A stretch of 64,000 bases of DNA from Acidimangrovimonas pyrenivorans (GCF_042643245.1 NZ_JBHRSK010000014.1:1-64000); one strand, 5' to 3'. Positions 8,495 through 17,777 are shown, numbered from the stretch's first letter. Numbers and translations: made by a program. Notes: generated from the letters alone by a model not told the origin.

Positions 8495-8769
8495 CGTCTT
8501 GGCCTTCTTCTTGAACGTATTGACGGTTTCGTTATCGCGGTCGGGCAAGGCAGGAATTGGGCCGCATCTTGTCCATTCGGGTACAGTTTGAAGTCATCGC
8601 CATGCGGGACCGACGGTCGCAGCCGCGGCGCCTTTGCCCCCCGCGTTGTTTTCGCGCATGACATCCGGTCACCGGCCATGTTCTAGTGGACCCGGTTTGC
8701 GCGAGACCGTCGGTGGGCAGGACAACCTGCGGCTGCGACGCGCCCGCCATTGGGATTGAGGGGACCGGC
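8495..8769. other. Intergenic region between the unknown gene and the RTX protease gene
   Basis: These 275 bases separate divergent genes and should hold both promoters. I see no convincing -35/-10 pair, no strong palindrome and no RNA gene. An in-frame GTG at 8686 could extend the protease, but it lacks a ribosome-binding site. Confidence 0.4.
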
Positions 8770-11040
8770 ATGACACTCGAAACGACCGACGCCGCGTCGA
8801 ACGCGTCCACCAGCTATGGCATCGGTGTCGGTGACGTCTTCCACGGTGGCCTGACCCCTGGCGATTCGGACTGGATCGCCGTCGATCTGGCCGCCGGCCG
8901 GCACTACACCTTCGCGATGACCCCGATCGGGGCGCTGAGCGACGGGCTGCGCAATCCCTACCTGATCCTGCGCGATGCCGGCGGGTTGGAGGTCGCCGGG
9001 GGCGACACGGGCAACAATGCCGGGCCGGGCATGGCGGCGACCTTCGGTTTCACCGCCACGACCGGCGGAACCTATTACCTCGGTGCCCGGGCTGTCTCCG
9101 GCAGTGACCGCGGCAGCTATGGCGTCTCGGCCACGCTGGGCCATCACGCCAGCTACGATACCGACATGGCCGCCGGGGTGCTGCTGCGCCACGACCTGTC
9201 GTGGAACAGCCAGCCGGATACCGGGGCGGCGCTGAGCTGGTCCTTTCGCGCCTATGGCCCGGCCTATGACGCCCAGGGCAACTCTGTCGCTTTCGCGCCG
9301 CTGAGCGAGGCCCAGCGGGCGGCGGTGCACGACGCGCTGGCGATGTATTCCGACGTCGCCCGGCTGAGCTTCAGCCAAGTCGCGCCGGGCGGCAGTTCGA
9401 ACGACGCGACGATCCGCTTCGGTGCCTACAGTTCGACCCTCGACGGCGCCGGCGCCTATGCCTACTACCCGGGCGATCCGGCCCATAGCTCGGACGACGG
9501 CGACGTCTGGCTCAACAACGAGAGCGTGTCTCGGACCGACCTGTCCAAGGGCAGCTACAGCTTCTACACCATCGTCCACGAGCTGGGCCACGCGATGGGG
9601 CTGGGCCATCCCGGCGACTACGAGGCCGCGCCCGGGGTCGATATCACCTATGGCAACAGCGCGCAGTTCATCGAGGACAGCCAGCAATACACGGTGATGA
9701 GCTATTTCTCCGGCACCGAGACCACGGCGACCTTCCCCGGCTATCCCGACACGCTGATGCTGGACGACATCTACGCGCTGCAGCAGCTCTACAGCGCCAA
9801 CATGACGACGCGGGCGGGCGATACGACCTACGGTTTCCACAGCACGCTCGCCCCCGGTTCGGTCTACGACTTCTCGACCAACGGCGATCCCAAGCTCTGC
9901 GTCTGGGATGGCGGCGGCAACGACACGTTCGATTTCTCGGGCTTTGCCGGCAATCAGGTGATCGACCTGCATGACGGCGCCTTTTCCAGCACCGCCGGGC
10001 TGACCGACAACGTCTCGATCGCCTATGGCGCGGTGATCGAGAACGCGCTCGGCGGCAGCGGCAACGACCACATCTATGGCAATGCCGTCGACAATTTCCT
10101 CGGCGGGGGAGGGGGCGACGACATCCTCTACGGCGGTATCGGCGCCGATACGCTGGAGGGCGGCGCCGGGGCCGACCGGCTGAGCGGCAATGTCGGCAAT
10201 GACCGCCTGCTCGGTGGCGATGGCGGCGACCATCTATATGGCAATCTCGGGGCCGATCTGCTTGGCGGGCAGGGCGGTGGCGACACGCTCAACGGCGGCG
10301 CCGGCGATGACCGGCTGCTGGGCGGCGTCGGGGCCGATCTTCTCCTCGGCGGCAGCATGGCCGATACCCTGGACGGCGGCGCCGGCAACGACCGGCTGGA
10401 GGGCGATCGGGGCGCCGACCTGCTGCGCGGCGGCGGCCAGGCCGATCACCTTTACGGCGGCGGCGGCCGGGACGTCCTGCTGGGCCAGGGCGGGCAGGAT
10501 ACGCTCGATGGCGGCAAGGGCGACGACCGGCTGCTGGGCGGCGTCGGCGCGGATCACCTGAATGGCGGCGATCAGGCCGACATTCTGGACGGCGGCGCCG
10601 GCAACGACCGGCTGGCGGGCAATCTGGGGGCCGACCTGCTGCGCGGCGGCGATCAGGCCGATCAGCTGTTCGGCGGCGGCGGTCAGGATACCTTGCAGGG
10701 CCAGAACGGGCAGGACACGCTTCATGGCGGCGCGGGCAACGACCACCTGCTGGGCGGGGCCGGCGCCGACCTGCTGTTCGGCGGTGCCGGAGCCGACAGC
10801 TTCCAGTTCGACACCGCTGCCGGGCAGGACACGATCGGCGATTTCGACCCGAGCGTCGACAGGCTGCTGCTCGACCGGGCGCTGGTCGGCGACGGGGCCA
10901 CGGCGGCAACGGTGATCGCCGATCATGTCACCGTCGTCGGGGCGGAGGTCGAGCTGCGTTTCGACAGCGGCGTCACCGTCCTGCTGCACGGGATCGACGA
11001 TCCCGGCCTGCTGGACGGGCACATCCTGATCCTCGGCTAG
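8770..11040 (+). CDS. RTX-family serralysin-like zinc metalloprotease
   Basis: The 756-residue protein has three parts. Residues 15-125 resemble a PPC beta-sandwich. Residues 130-345 form a metzincin protease with the zinc site HELGHAMGLGH (270-280) and Met-turn Met310 in YTVMSYF. From about 420 there are two dozen or more GGxGxDxLx calcium-binding nonapeptides, followed by a C-terminal region (DSFQFDTAAGQDTIGDF) typical of type I secretion substrates. There is no N-terminal signal peptide, which also fits type I export. The ATG at 8770 has GAGGGG upstream. No type I exporter or inhibitor gene is adjacent, so secretion must use a transporter encoded elsewhere. It probably digests extracellular protein, which would suit the peptide importers nearby. 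Confidence 0.88.
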   Translation: MTLETTDAASNASTSYGIGVGDVFHGGLTPGDSDWIAVDLAAGRHYTFAMTPIGALSDGLRNPYLILRDAGGLEVAGGDTGNNAGPGMAATFGFTATTGGTYYLGARAVSGSDRGSYGVSATLGHHASYDTDMAAGVLLRHDLSWNSQPDTGAALSWSFRAYGPAYDAQGNSVAFAPLSEAQRAAVHDALAMYSDVARLSFSQVAPGGSSNDATIRFGAYSSTLDGAGAYAYYPGDPAHSSDDGDVWLNNESVSRTDLSKGSYSFYTIVHELGHAMGLGHPGDYEAAPGVDITYGNSAQFIEDSQQYTVMSYFSGTETTATFPGYPDTLMLDDIYALQQLYSANMTTRAGDTTYGFHSTLAPGSVYDFSTNGDPKLCVWDGGGNDTFDFSGFAGNQVIDLHDGAFSSTAGLTDNVSIAYGAVIENALGGSGNDHIYGNAVDNFLGGGGGDDILYGGIGADTLEGGAGADRLSGNVGNDRLLGGDGGDHLYGNLGADLLGGQGGGDTLNGGAGDDRLLGGVGADLLLGGSMADTLDGGAGNDRLEGDRGADLLRGGGQADHLYGGGGRDVLLGQGGQDTLDGGKGDDRLLGGVGADHLNGGDQADILDGGAGNDRLAGNLGADLLRGGDQADQLFGGGGQDTLQGQNGQDTLHGGAGNDHLLGGAGADLLFGGAGADSFQFDTAAGQDTIGDFDPSVDRLLLDRALVGDGATAATVIADHVTVVGAEVELRFDSGVTVLLHGIDDPGLLDGHILILG
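10144..10791 (+). repeat. Three tandem 216-bp (72-residue) super-repeats inside the RTX domain
   Basis: Within the nonapeptide array a longer period is visible. Units begin with A-D-[TI]-L-[ED]-G-G-A-G at 10144, 10360 and 10576, exactly 216 bases apart, each spanning eight nonapeptides. Units 2 and 3 are the most alike (for example GGAGNDRL, then GADLLRGG, then GQDTL at matching positions). This points to growth of the RTX domain by in-frame block duplication. Confidence 0.75.
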
Positions 11041-11138
11041 CGCGCCCCGGGGCGGTGACGCGGAGGTTCGGCCGGGGCCGCCCCCGGGCCCTCCCGCGAG
11101 GCGCGCGCCGAGACGAAGGCCCGCGATGCGCCCTGCCT

Positions 11139-11183
11139 TCCTCTCAGTCCAAGTATCCCGGGGTCCGGGGCAGAGCCCCGGCC
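11139..11183 (+). repeat. Dispersed intergenic hairpin repeat, copy A
   Basis: A TCCAAGTATCCCGGGGTC-like leader is followed by the hairpin CCGGGGC-AGA-GCCCCGG (11165-11181). It lies between the convergent protease and choline-sulfatase genes and probably acts as a terminator. Four related copies occur in the window near 12.8, 20.2, 21.1 and 41.4 kb. Confidence 0.65.
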
Positions 11184-11193
11184 TTGCCGGGCG

Positions 11194-12705
11194 TTACTCG
11201 CCGCGCGGGAAGCGCTGGTTTTCCTCCAGCACGTTCAGGTCCATGTGGTTGCGCATGTAGCGTTCCGAGGCCTTGCGCAGCGGCTGGTAGTCCCAGGGGA
11301 AATAGGCGCCGTTGCGCAGCGCCTCGTAAACCACCCAGCGCCGGGCCTGGCTCTGGCGCACCTCGGCGTCATAGGCCGGCAGGTCCCAGCGCGCCTCGGC
11401 GATGCCGCGCAGCCGCGCCATCGCTTCGGCATGGGCCGGATCGGTGGCGAGGTTGGTGGTCTCGCCCGGATCGGCGTCGAGATCGAAGAGCTGTTCGGGA
11501 TCGGCGCCGCAGGCGGTGTATTTGTAGCGGCCGTCGCGCAGGCAGACCAAGGGCGTGATCGAGCCCTCGGCGGCGTATTCGATCGCCACCGGGCTGCGGC
11601 GCGGGGTGCCGGTGGCCAGCGGCACCAGGCTCTCGCCATCGGTCCAGGACATCACCTCGGCCATGTCGACGCCGGCCAGGTCGCACAGCGTCGGCAGGGT
11701 GTCGATGGTCGAGACCGGGGTGTCGATCCGCGCCGGCGCCAGCCCCGGCGCCGAGATCATCAAGGGCACCCGGGCCGAGCCCTCGTAGAAGCTCATCTTG
11801 AACCACAGCCCCTTGGCGCCCAGCATGTCGCCGTGATCCGAGACGAAGACGACGATGGCCTCCTGCCTTGTCCGTTCCAGCGTGTCGAGGATCTCGCCGA
11901 TCTTGTCGTCGAGATAGGAGATATTGGCGAAATAGGCGCGGCGCGCGCGGCGGATATTCTCGTCGGTGATCTCGAACTTGCGCCAGTCGTTGGCATCCAT
12001 CAGCCGCTTGGAATGCGGGTCCAACTCGTCGTAGGGTAGGGCCGGCTGATCGGGCGCGAGATGTTCGCACTCCTCGTAGAGGTCCCAGAACTTGCGCCGG
12101 GCGACGTAGGGATCGTGCGGATGGGTGAAGGAGACGGTCAGACACCAGGGCCGCGCGTCGGCGCCGCGCGACAGGTCGTAGATCTTCTGCACCGCGTTGA
12201 AGGCGACCTCGTCGTCATATTCCATCTGGTTGGTGATCTCGGCCACGCCGGCGCCGGTGACGGAGCCGAGGTTGTGATACCACCAGTCGATGCGCTCGCC
12301 CGGCTTGCGGTAATCCGGGGTCCAGCCGAAATCGGCCGGGTAGATGTCGGTGGTCAGCCGCTCCTCGAAGCCGTGCAACTGGTCGGGGCCGACGAAATGC
12401 ATCTTGCCCGACAGCGTGGTGGCATAGCCGGCGCGGCGCAGGTGATGGGCATAGGTCGGGATGTCGGAGGCGAATTCGGCGGCGTTGTCGTAGACCCGGG
12501 TGCGGCGCGGCAATTGCCCCGACATGAAGCTGGCCCGCCCCGGCGCGCAGAGCGGCGAGCCGGTATAGGTGTTGGCGAAGCGCACGGACCGTTCGGCGAG
12601 GCGCTTCAGGTTGGGGGTGTGCAGCCACTCGGCCGGCCCGTCGGGGAACAGCGTGCCGTTGAGCTGATCGACCATCAGGATCAGGATATTGGGGCGGTCT
12701 GTCAC
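11194..12705 (-). CDS. betC: Choline-sulfatase
   Basis: The 503-residue protein is a type I sulfatase that hydrolyses choline-O-sulfate to choline and sulfate. The formylglycine site is Cys53 in CAPGR. Metal-ligand motifs PNILILMVDQ (residues 5-14) and VFVSDHGDMLG are present. The C-terminal tail with RRWVVYEALRNGAYFPWDYQ is the choline-sulfatase-specific extension. The GTG at 12705 is chosen because AGGAG precedes it closely and the residues before it look like non-coding low-complexity sequence. There is no signal peptide, as expected for cytoplasmic BetC. No betA, betB, betI or choline transporter is adjacent, so choline would be handled by genes elsewhere. It is divergent from an S15 hydrolase gene. 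Confidence 0.85.
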   Translation of the reverse strand: MTDRPNILILMVDQLNGTLFPDGPAEWLHTPNLKRLAERSVRFANTYTGSPLCAPGRASFMSGQLPRRTRVYDNAAEFASDIPTYAHHLRRAGYATTLSGKMHFVGPDQLHGFEERLTTDIYPADFGWTPDYRKPGERIDWWYHNLGSVTGAGVAEITNQMEYDDEVAFNAVQKIYDLSRGADARPWCLTVSFTHPHDPYVARRKFWDLYEECEHLAPDQPALPYDELDPHSKRLMDANDWRKFEITDENIRRARRAYFANISYLDDKIGEILDTLERTRQEAIVVFVSDHGDMLGAKGLWFKMSFYEGSARVPLMISAPGLAPARIDTPVSTIDTLPTLCDLAGVDMAEVMSWTDGESLVPLATGTPRRSPVAIEYAAEGSITPLVCLRDGRYKYTACGADPEQLFDLDADPGETTNLATDPAHAEAMARLRGIAEARWDLPAYDAEVRQSQARRWVVYEALRNGAYFPWDYQPLRKASERYMRNHMDLNVLEENQRFPRGE

Positions 12706-12813
12706 GGCGGCTCTCCTCTGCTGGTTGGCGGCAGATTGCTGTCGGGCGGGGCCGGCGGTCTGGCCTGTCCGCGACCCTTGGCGCCGCTCAGCGGCATTCG
12801 GCCGCCGGCGCGC

Positions 12814-12866
12814 CCCGGGCACGGGGGCTGCCTCCGGCGGGGATATTTCGGTGAAGATGAAAGGGC
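12814..12866 (-). repeat. Dispersed intergenic hairpin repeat, copy B (inverted, degenerate)
   Basis: Read on the minus strand this contains CTTTCATCTTCACC, then AAATATCCCC and an imperfect hairpin (CGGGGGC-T-GCCTCCG on the plus strand, 12822-12836). It matches copy C at 20.2 kb well in the left part. Unlike the other copies it lies in a divergent promoter region. Confidence 0.55.
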
Positions 12867-12922
12867 AAGGCTTGACTCTCGGGCCCCTCCGGCGTGGCTT
12901 GGCGGCAAGCAGGAGGGTGGCG

Positions 12923-14923
12923 ATGAAGACTGTGACCGAATTTCCCCGCAAGGTGACCGAGACGCCCGACATGGGCATCGTCCTGTCCGACGGCACACGG
13001 CTGTCGGCGCGGGTCTGGATGCCCGAGGACGCGACGGACGCCCCGGTGCCGGCGGTGCTGGAATTCCTGCCCTATCGCAAGCGCGATTCCACGGTGGCAC
13101 GCGACGCTCTCACCCATCCCTATTTCGCCGGCCATGGCTATGCCTGCCTGCGCGTCGACATGCGCGGCAATGGCGACAGCGAGGGGCTGATGGCGGACGA
13201 ATACACCGCGCAGGAGCTTGCCGATGCCTGCGAGGTGATCGCATGGATCGCGGCCCAGGACTGGTGCGCCGGCACGGTCGGGATGATGGGGATCAGCTGG
13301 GGCGGCTTCAACTCGCTGCAGGTCGCGGCGCTGAAACCGCCGGCGCTGAAGGCGATCGTGACGCTGTGTTCCAGCGTCGACCGCTACAACGAAGACATCC
13401 ATTACAAGGGCGGCTGCCTGCTGAACGAGAACCTGGGCTGGGGGGCGACGATGTGGGCCTACAGCTCGCGGCCGCCCGATCCGGCGCTGCGCGACGACTG
13501 GCGCGCGCTGTGGCTGAAGCGGCTGGAGAACGAACCCTTCCTGCCCGCCACCTGGCTGCGGCATCAGGGCCGCGATGGCTATTGGAAGCATGGCTCGGTC
13601 TGCGAGGACTATTCGGCGATCGAGGCGGCGGTGCTGGCGGTCGGCGGCTGGGGCGACAGCTACAAGAACGCGCCGCCGGCGCTGATCGAGCACCTGCAGG
13701 CGCCGGCCAAGGCGATCCTCGGCCCCTGGGTGCACAAATACCCGCATTTCGCCGTGCCCGAGCCGCGCATCGGCTTCCTGCAGGAGGCGCTGCGCTGGTG
13801 GGATCGCTGGCTCAAGGGCCTCGGCACCGGGGTCGAGGACGATCCGGCCTATCGCGGCTACCTGATGGACGGGGTGCGGCCGGCGGCGTGGTATGACGAG
13901 CGGCCCGGGCGCTGGATCGCCGAGCAGGTCTGGCCGGCGCCGGGGATCAGGACGCGGCGGCTGGCGCTGACCGGGACGGGCAAGCTGGCCGCGAAAGGCG
14001 GGCGCTTCGAGATCCCCGTCGCCTCGCCCCAGCATTGCGGCGCCGCCGGCGGCGAGTATTGCGCCATTTGGCTCGGCCCCGAGATGCCGGGCGACCAGCG
14101 CGTCGACGATGCCTATTCGACCTGCTTCGACATGGCGCCGCAGCGCCACGACGCCGATATCGTCGGCGCGCCCGAGGTCACGCTGCGGCTGTCCTCGGAC
14201 AAGGCGCTGGGCCAGATCGCGGTGCGGCTCAACCACGTCCATCCCGACGGCGCCTCGACCCGGATCACCTATGGCGTGCTCAACCTCGCCCGCGCCGGAG
14301 ACCAGGAGCATGCGCAGCCGCTGACCCCGGGCAGGGAGGTCGAGGTGACGCTGCGGCTCGACCATATCGCCTATCGTCTGCCGGCCGGGCACCGGCTGCG
14401 GCTGGCGATCTCCTCGGCCTATTGGCCGCTGATCTGGCCGGCCCCCGAGGCGGCCACGCTGACCCTGCGCGAGGGCGCGCTGCAACTGCCGCTGCGCCGC
14501 GCGGCGGCGGGCGCCGAATGGACCTTCCCGCCACCCGAGGCCGCGCCGGCGCAGCAAACACGCCAGATCCGGCCCGAACGCCATGTCCGGCGCAGCGAGA
14601 CCGACCAGCGGACCGGCCTCGTCAGCCTGGTGATCGAGGACGATTTCGGCCTTTCCGAGAACCTCGACCACGGCATGATCCATGGCGGGGTGGCGCGGGA
14701 GCACTGGGAAATCCATCCCGACGACCCGCTTTCGGCCCGCGGCCGCACCCACTGGACCGAGGAACTGGCCCGCGGCGACTGGTCGGTGCGGACCGAGACC
14801 CATGCCGAGATGTGGTCGGATGCCGAGAACTTCCACCTCGCCGCCCGGCTTGAGGCCTGGGAGGGCGAAACGCTGCTGCTGACCCGCGAGATCAGCGAGA
14901 CCATTCCGCGCGACGGGCTCTGA
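12923..14923 (+). CDS. CocE/NonD family hydrolase (peptidase S15-like)
   Basis: The 666-residue enzyme has an alpha/beta-hydrolase domain with the nucleophile Ser125 in GISWGGFNS and the upstream EFLPYRKRD and VDMRGNGDSEG motifs. A C-terminal jelly-roll (X-Pro dipeptidyl-peptidase C-terminal type, about residues 330-560) follows. Families of this kind cleave acyl esters, cephalosporin-type or X-Pro amide bonds. No signal peptide is present, so it acts in the cytoplasm. The start is set by AGGAGGG six bases upstream. It lies just before a complete dipeptide-type ABC importer on the same strand, which suggests hydrolysis of the imported compound. The exact substrate is unknown. Confidence 0.8.
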   Translation: MKTVTEFPRKVTETPDMGIVLSDGTRLSARVWMPEDATDAPVPAVLEFLPYRKRDSTVARDALTHPYFAGHGYACLRVDMRGNGDSEGLMADEYTAQELADACEVIAWIAAQDWCAGTVGMMGISWGGFNSLQVAALKPPALKAIVTLCSSVDRYNEDIHYKGGCLLNENLGWGATMWAYSSRPPDPALRDDWRALWLKRLENEPFLPATWLRHQGRDGYWKHGSVCEDYSAIEAAVLAVGGWGDSYKNAPPALIEHLQAPAKAILGPWVHKYPHFAVPEPRIGFLQEALRWWDRWLKGLGTGVEDDPAYRGYLMDGVRPAAWYDERPGRWIAEQVWPAPGIRTRRLALTGTGKLAAKGGRFEIPVASPQHCGAAGGEYCAIWLGPEMPGDQRVDDAYSTCFDMAPQRHDADIVGAPEVTLRLSSDKALGQIAVRLNHVHPDGASTRITYGVLNLARAGDQEHAQPLTPGREVEVTLRLDHIAYRLPAGHRLRLAISSAYWPLIWPAPEAATLTLREGALQLPLRRAAAGAEWTFPPPEAAPAQQTRQIRPERHVRRSETDQRTGLVSLVIEDDFGLSENLDHGMIHGGVAREHWEIHPDDPLSARGRTHWTEELARGDWSVRTETHAEMWSDAENFHLAARLEAWEGETLLLTREISETIPRDGL

Positions 14924-14925
14924 GG

Positions 14926-14943
14926 CGGACCGAAACGGGTCCG
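14926..14943 (+). terminator. Short hairpin after the S15 hydrolase gene
   Basis: CGGACC and GGTCCG form a six-base stem with loop GAAACG two bases after the stop codon. It lacks a T tract and is weak, so partial readthrough into the transporter operon is plausible. Confidence 0.3.
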
Positions 14944-15169
14944 GCGCCGCGCGGTCGTCACCTGCCCGGCGCCGGTTCGTGACGCGGCGCGACCGGATAT
15001 TTCCGCGGCAACTGTGGACATCCGGGGGGGCGGCGGGGATAGTCGGCGCCGATGGAACCTCAATTCCACAGTGCCGACCAGGGCGTTGCCGCGCCCCTCT
15101 TGCCGCCAGCGCGGGCCGGAACGGCCGCCCGGCAAGGAAAACATTGCCCGCGAGGCGATTCGCGGGTTA

Positions 15170-15185
15170 TTGATTGGTCAATCAA
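15170..15185. promoter_or_regulatory. 16-bp palindrome upstream of ABC transporter 1
   Basis: TTGATTG-GT-CAATCAA has perfect seven-base arms and lies 33 bases before the start codon of the binding-protein gene. It is in the right place for a repressor site covering the transcription start. The 295-base gap it belongs to (14924-15218) shows no other feature beyond a short hairpin. Confidence 0.5.
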
Positions 15186-15218
15186 GAAAAACATCAGGAC
15201 GATCAGGGAGCTCATCCG

Positions 15219-16805
15219 ATGAACGACGAATTGCGCTATCTCATGGCCCGCACCGTTGCCGGCCGTCACAGCCGCCGCGCCTTCCTGGGCCGGGCGGCGG
15301 CCTTCGGCGTCACCGCGACGATGGCCAACACCATGCTGGCCGGCGCGGCGCGCGCGGCCACGCCCAAGCAGGGCGGCACGCTGAAGATGGGCCTCGGCGG
15401 CGGCCAGAGCACGGACTCGCTCGACCCCGCGCTGGCGGCCAGCCAGGTGCCCTTCATGTATCTCATGACCACCTCCGACCGCCTGACCGACGTGGCGCCG
15501 GACGGCTCGATCCTCAACCGGCTGGCGGAAGAGATTTCTAGCTCGCCCGATGCCAAGACCTGGACCTTCAAGATCCGCAAGGGCGTCCAGTTCCACAACG
15601 GCAAGACGCTGACCCCGGACGACGTGCTCAAGACGATGCAGCGCCATTCCGACAAGGATTCGAAATCGGGCGCGCTGGGCATCATGAAGGGCATCGAGTC
15701 GATGAAGGTCGACGGCGACAACTTCGTCGTCACCCTGGTGACGCCGAATGCCGACCTGCCCTACCTGATGTCGGACTATCACCTTGCCATCCAGCCGGGC
15801 GGCGGCATCGACAAGCCCAATGCCGGCATCTTCACCGGCCCCTACAAGTGGACGTCGAACGAGCCCGGCGTGCGCTACGTGATGGACAAGTTCGAGAACT
15901 ACTGGGACAGCGAGCGCGGCCATTACGACCAGATCCAGATGATCGTCATCAACGACGCGACGGCGCGCAACGCGGCGCTGCAGTCGGGCCAGGTGCAGAT
16001 GGTCAACGGGGTCGAGCCGCGGGTCGCCGGGCTGCTCAAGCGGGCGCCGAACGTGACCGTCGCCGCCTCGAGCGGGCGCGGCTTCTACTGCTTCAACATG
16101 TTCTGCGACACCGCGCCGTTCGACAACAACGACCTGCGGCTAGCGCTGAAATACGCCATCGACCGCGAGGAACTGGTCAACAAGATCCTCGCCGGCTACG
16201 GCTCGGTCGGCAACGACATGCCGGTCAACGCCTCCTATCCGTTGTTCGACAGCACCATCCCGCAGCGGACCTACGATCCGGACAAGGCCAAGTTCCACTT
16301 CAAGAAGTCGGGCTATGACGGCGAGGTGCTGGTGCGCACCGCCGACGGCGCCTTCGCCGGCGCGGTCGACGCGACCCAGCTGTTCCAGCAAAGCGCGGCC
16401 AAGGCCGGCATCAAGCTGACCATCAAGCGCGAGCCGAACGACGGCTACTGGTCGGAGGTCTGGAACAAGAAGCCGTTCAGCGCCTCCTACTGGGGCGGCC
16501 GGCCGACCCAGGACCAGATGTATTCCACCGCCTATATCTCGAGCGCGGACTGGAACGACACCAACTACAAGAACCCCAAGTTCGACAAGCTGATCCTCGA
16601 CGCGCGGGGCGAGCTGGACAAGGCCAAGCGGAAAGAGATGTATCGCGAGGCCGGGATGATGATCCGCGACACCGGCGGGCTCATCAACCCGATGTTCAAC
16701 CAGTTCATCAACGCCTATGACAAGAACAAGGTCGTCGGCTGGACCGACAACCCGAACCAGGACATGATGAACGGCCTTGCCGGCGTCCTGTGCTGGCAGG
16801 CGTGA
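15219..16805 (+). CDS. ABC transporter 1: substrate-binding protein, family 5 (dipeptide/oligopeptide type)
   Basis: The 528-residue protein begins with a twin-arginine signal (SRRAFLGRAAAFG, residues 18-30) and a hydrophobic stretch ending in AGAARAA, then a typical SBP family 5 body. That body includes the early KQGGTLKMGL motif and the FKIRKGVQFHNGKTLTPDDV block near residues 121-140. It captures peptides or similar solutes in the periplasm, probably exported already folded by Tat. The ATG is preceded by GGGAG at nine bases. It opens the operon binding protein, two permeases and fused ATPases, and lies downstream of the S15 hydrolase gene. The ligand cannot be assigned. Confidence 0.88.
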   Translation: MNDELRYLMARTVAGRHSRRAFLGRAAAFGVTATMANTMLAGAARAATPKQGGTLKMGLGGGQSTDSLDPALAASQVPFMYLMTTSDRLTDVAPDGSILNRLAEEISSSPDAKTWTFKIRKGVQFHNGKTLTPDDVLKTMQRHSDKDSKSGALGIMKGIESMKVDGDNFVVTLVTPNADLPYLMSDYHLAIQPGGGIDKPNAGIFTGPYKWTSNEPGVRYVMDKFENYWDSERGHYDQIQMIVINDATARNAALQSGQVQMVNGVEPRVAGLLKRAPNVTVAASSGRGFYCFNMFCDTAPFDNNDLRLALKYAIDREELVNKILAGYGSVGNDMPVNASYPLFDSTIPQRTYDPDKAKFHFKKSGYDGEVLVRTADGAFAGAVDATQLFQQSAAKAGIKLTIKREPNDGYWSEVWNKKPFSASYWGGRPTQDQMYSTAYISSADWNDTNYKNPKFDKLILDARGELDKAKRKEMYREAGMMIRDTGGLINPMFNQFINAYDKNKVVGWTDNPNQDMMNGLAGVLCWQA

Positions 16806-16817
16806 TGCCCGGCTCTC

Positions 16818-17777
16818 ATGGCTAATCCTGTCGTGAAACTGGTTGCCCAGCGCGTCGCGCTGGGCATCCTGCTGCTCCTCGCCGCCTCGGTGCTGATCTT
16901 CGTCGGCACCCAGATCCTGCCCGGCGACGTCGCCCAGTCGATCCTGGGCCAGTCGGCCACGCCGCAGGCGCTGGCCAACCTGCGTGCCCAGCTCGGCCTC
17001 GATCAGCCCGCCTATATCCGCTATTTCACCTGGCTCGGCGGCGCGATCCATGGCGATTTCGGCACCGCCCTGACCAACGGGCAGGACATCGCCACGGCGG
17101 TCGGCCGGCGGCTGTCCAACACCCTGTTCCTCGCCGCCGTCGCCGCCGTCATCGCGGTGCCGCTGGCGATCGTGCTGGGGCTGATCGCGGTGCGCTACCA
17201 GGGCCGCTGGCCCGACAAGCTGATCTCGGCCGTCACCCTGGCCTCGGTTTCGCTGCCCGAGTTCCTGCTCGGCTACATCATCATCTTCTTCCTCGCGGTG
17301 CAGTTCCACGTCGCGCCCTCGGTCTCGACCATCTTTCCCGGCATGGGCTTCTGGGCCAAGCTGCACGCGGTGGTTCTGCCGGCGCTGGTGCTGGTGCTGG
17401 TGGTGCAGGGCCAGATGATGCGCATGACCCGCGCCGCCGTGCTCAACCTGATGCAGTCAGCCTATATCGAGACGGCGGAACTGAAGGGCCTGCGCCCGTT
17501 CCTGATCATCGTCCGCCACGCCTTCCCCAACGCCATCTCGCCGATCGTCAACGTGGTCATGATCAACCTCGCCTATCTCGTCGTCGGCATCGTCGTGACC
17601 GAGGTGGTCTTCGTCTATCCCGGCATGGGCCAGTACCTGGTCGACCACGTCGCCAAGCGCGACGTGCCGGTGGTGCAGGCCTGCGGGCTGATCTTCGCCG
17701 CGGTCTATATCGGCCTCAACATGCTGGCCGACGTGATCTCGATCCTGACCAACCCGCGGCTGAGGCATCCGAAATGA
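16818..17777 (+). CDS. ABC transporter 1: inner-membrane permease, DppB type
   Basis: The 319-residue protein has an N-terminal helix (RVALGILLLLAASVLIFVG) and the DppB-type LPGDVAQSILGQ region with the following QLGLDQP. Several further helices and the cytoplasmic coupling loop ETAELKGLRPFLIIVRHAFP (around residues 215-234) follow. It forms half of the transmembrane channel. It begins 12 bases after the binding-protein stop with no clear ribosome-binding site and overlaps the next permease gene by four bases, so translation is probably coupled. Confidence 0.88.
   Translation: MANPVVKLVAQRVALGILLLLAASVLIFVGTQILPGDVAQSILGQSATPQALANLRAQLGLDQPAYIRYFTWLGGAIHGDFGTALTNGQDIATAVGRRLSNTLFLAAVAAVIAVPLAIVLGLIAVRYQGRWPDKLISAVTLASVSLPEFLLGYIIIFFLAVQFHVAPSVSTIFPGMGFWAKLHAVVLPALVLVLVVQGQMMRMTRAAVLNLMQSAYIETAELKGLRPFLIIVRHAFPNAISPIVNVVMINLAYLVVGIVVTEVVFVYPGMGQYLVDHVAKRDVPVVQACGLIFAAVYIGLNMLADVISILTNPRLRHPK

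Noticed and set aside
8686..8769. N-terminal extension of the RTX protease from the GTG at 8686
   Set aside because: The added residues resemble no secretion or protease sequence, and a good ribosome-binding site precedes the ATG at 8770.
10060..10800. Regular short repeats that could be mistaken for a CRISPR-like or tandem DNA array
   Set aside because: They are codons for calcium-binding RTX nonapeptides; there are no constant repeats with unique spacers.
15170..15185. TTGATTGGTCAATCAA as an FNR box
   Set aside because: The TTGAT and ATCAA halves are six bases apart, not the four required, so another regulator is more likely.
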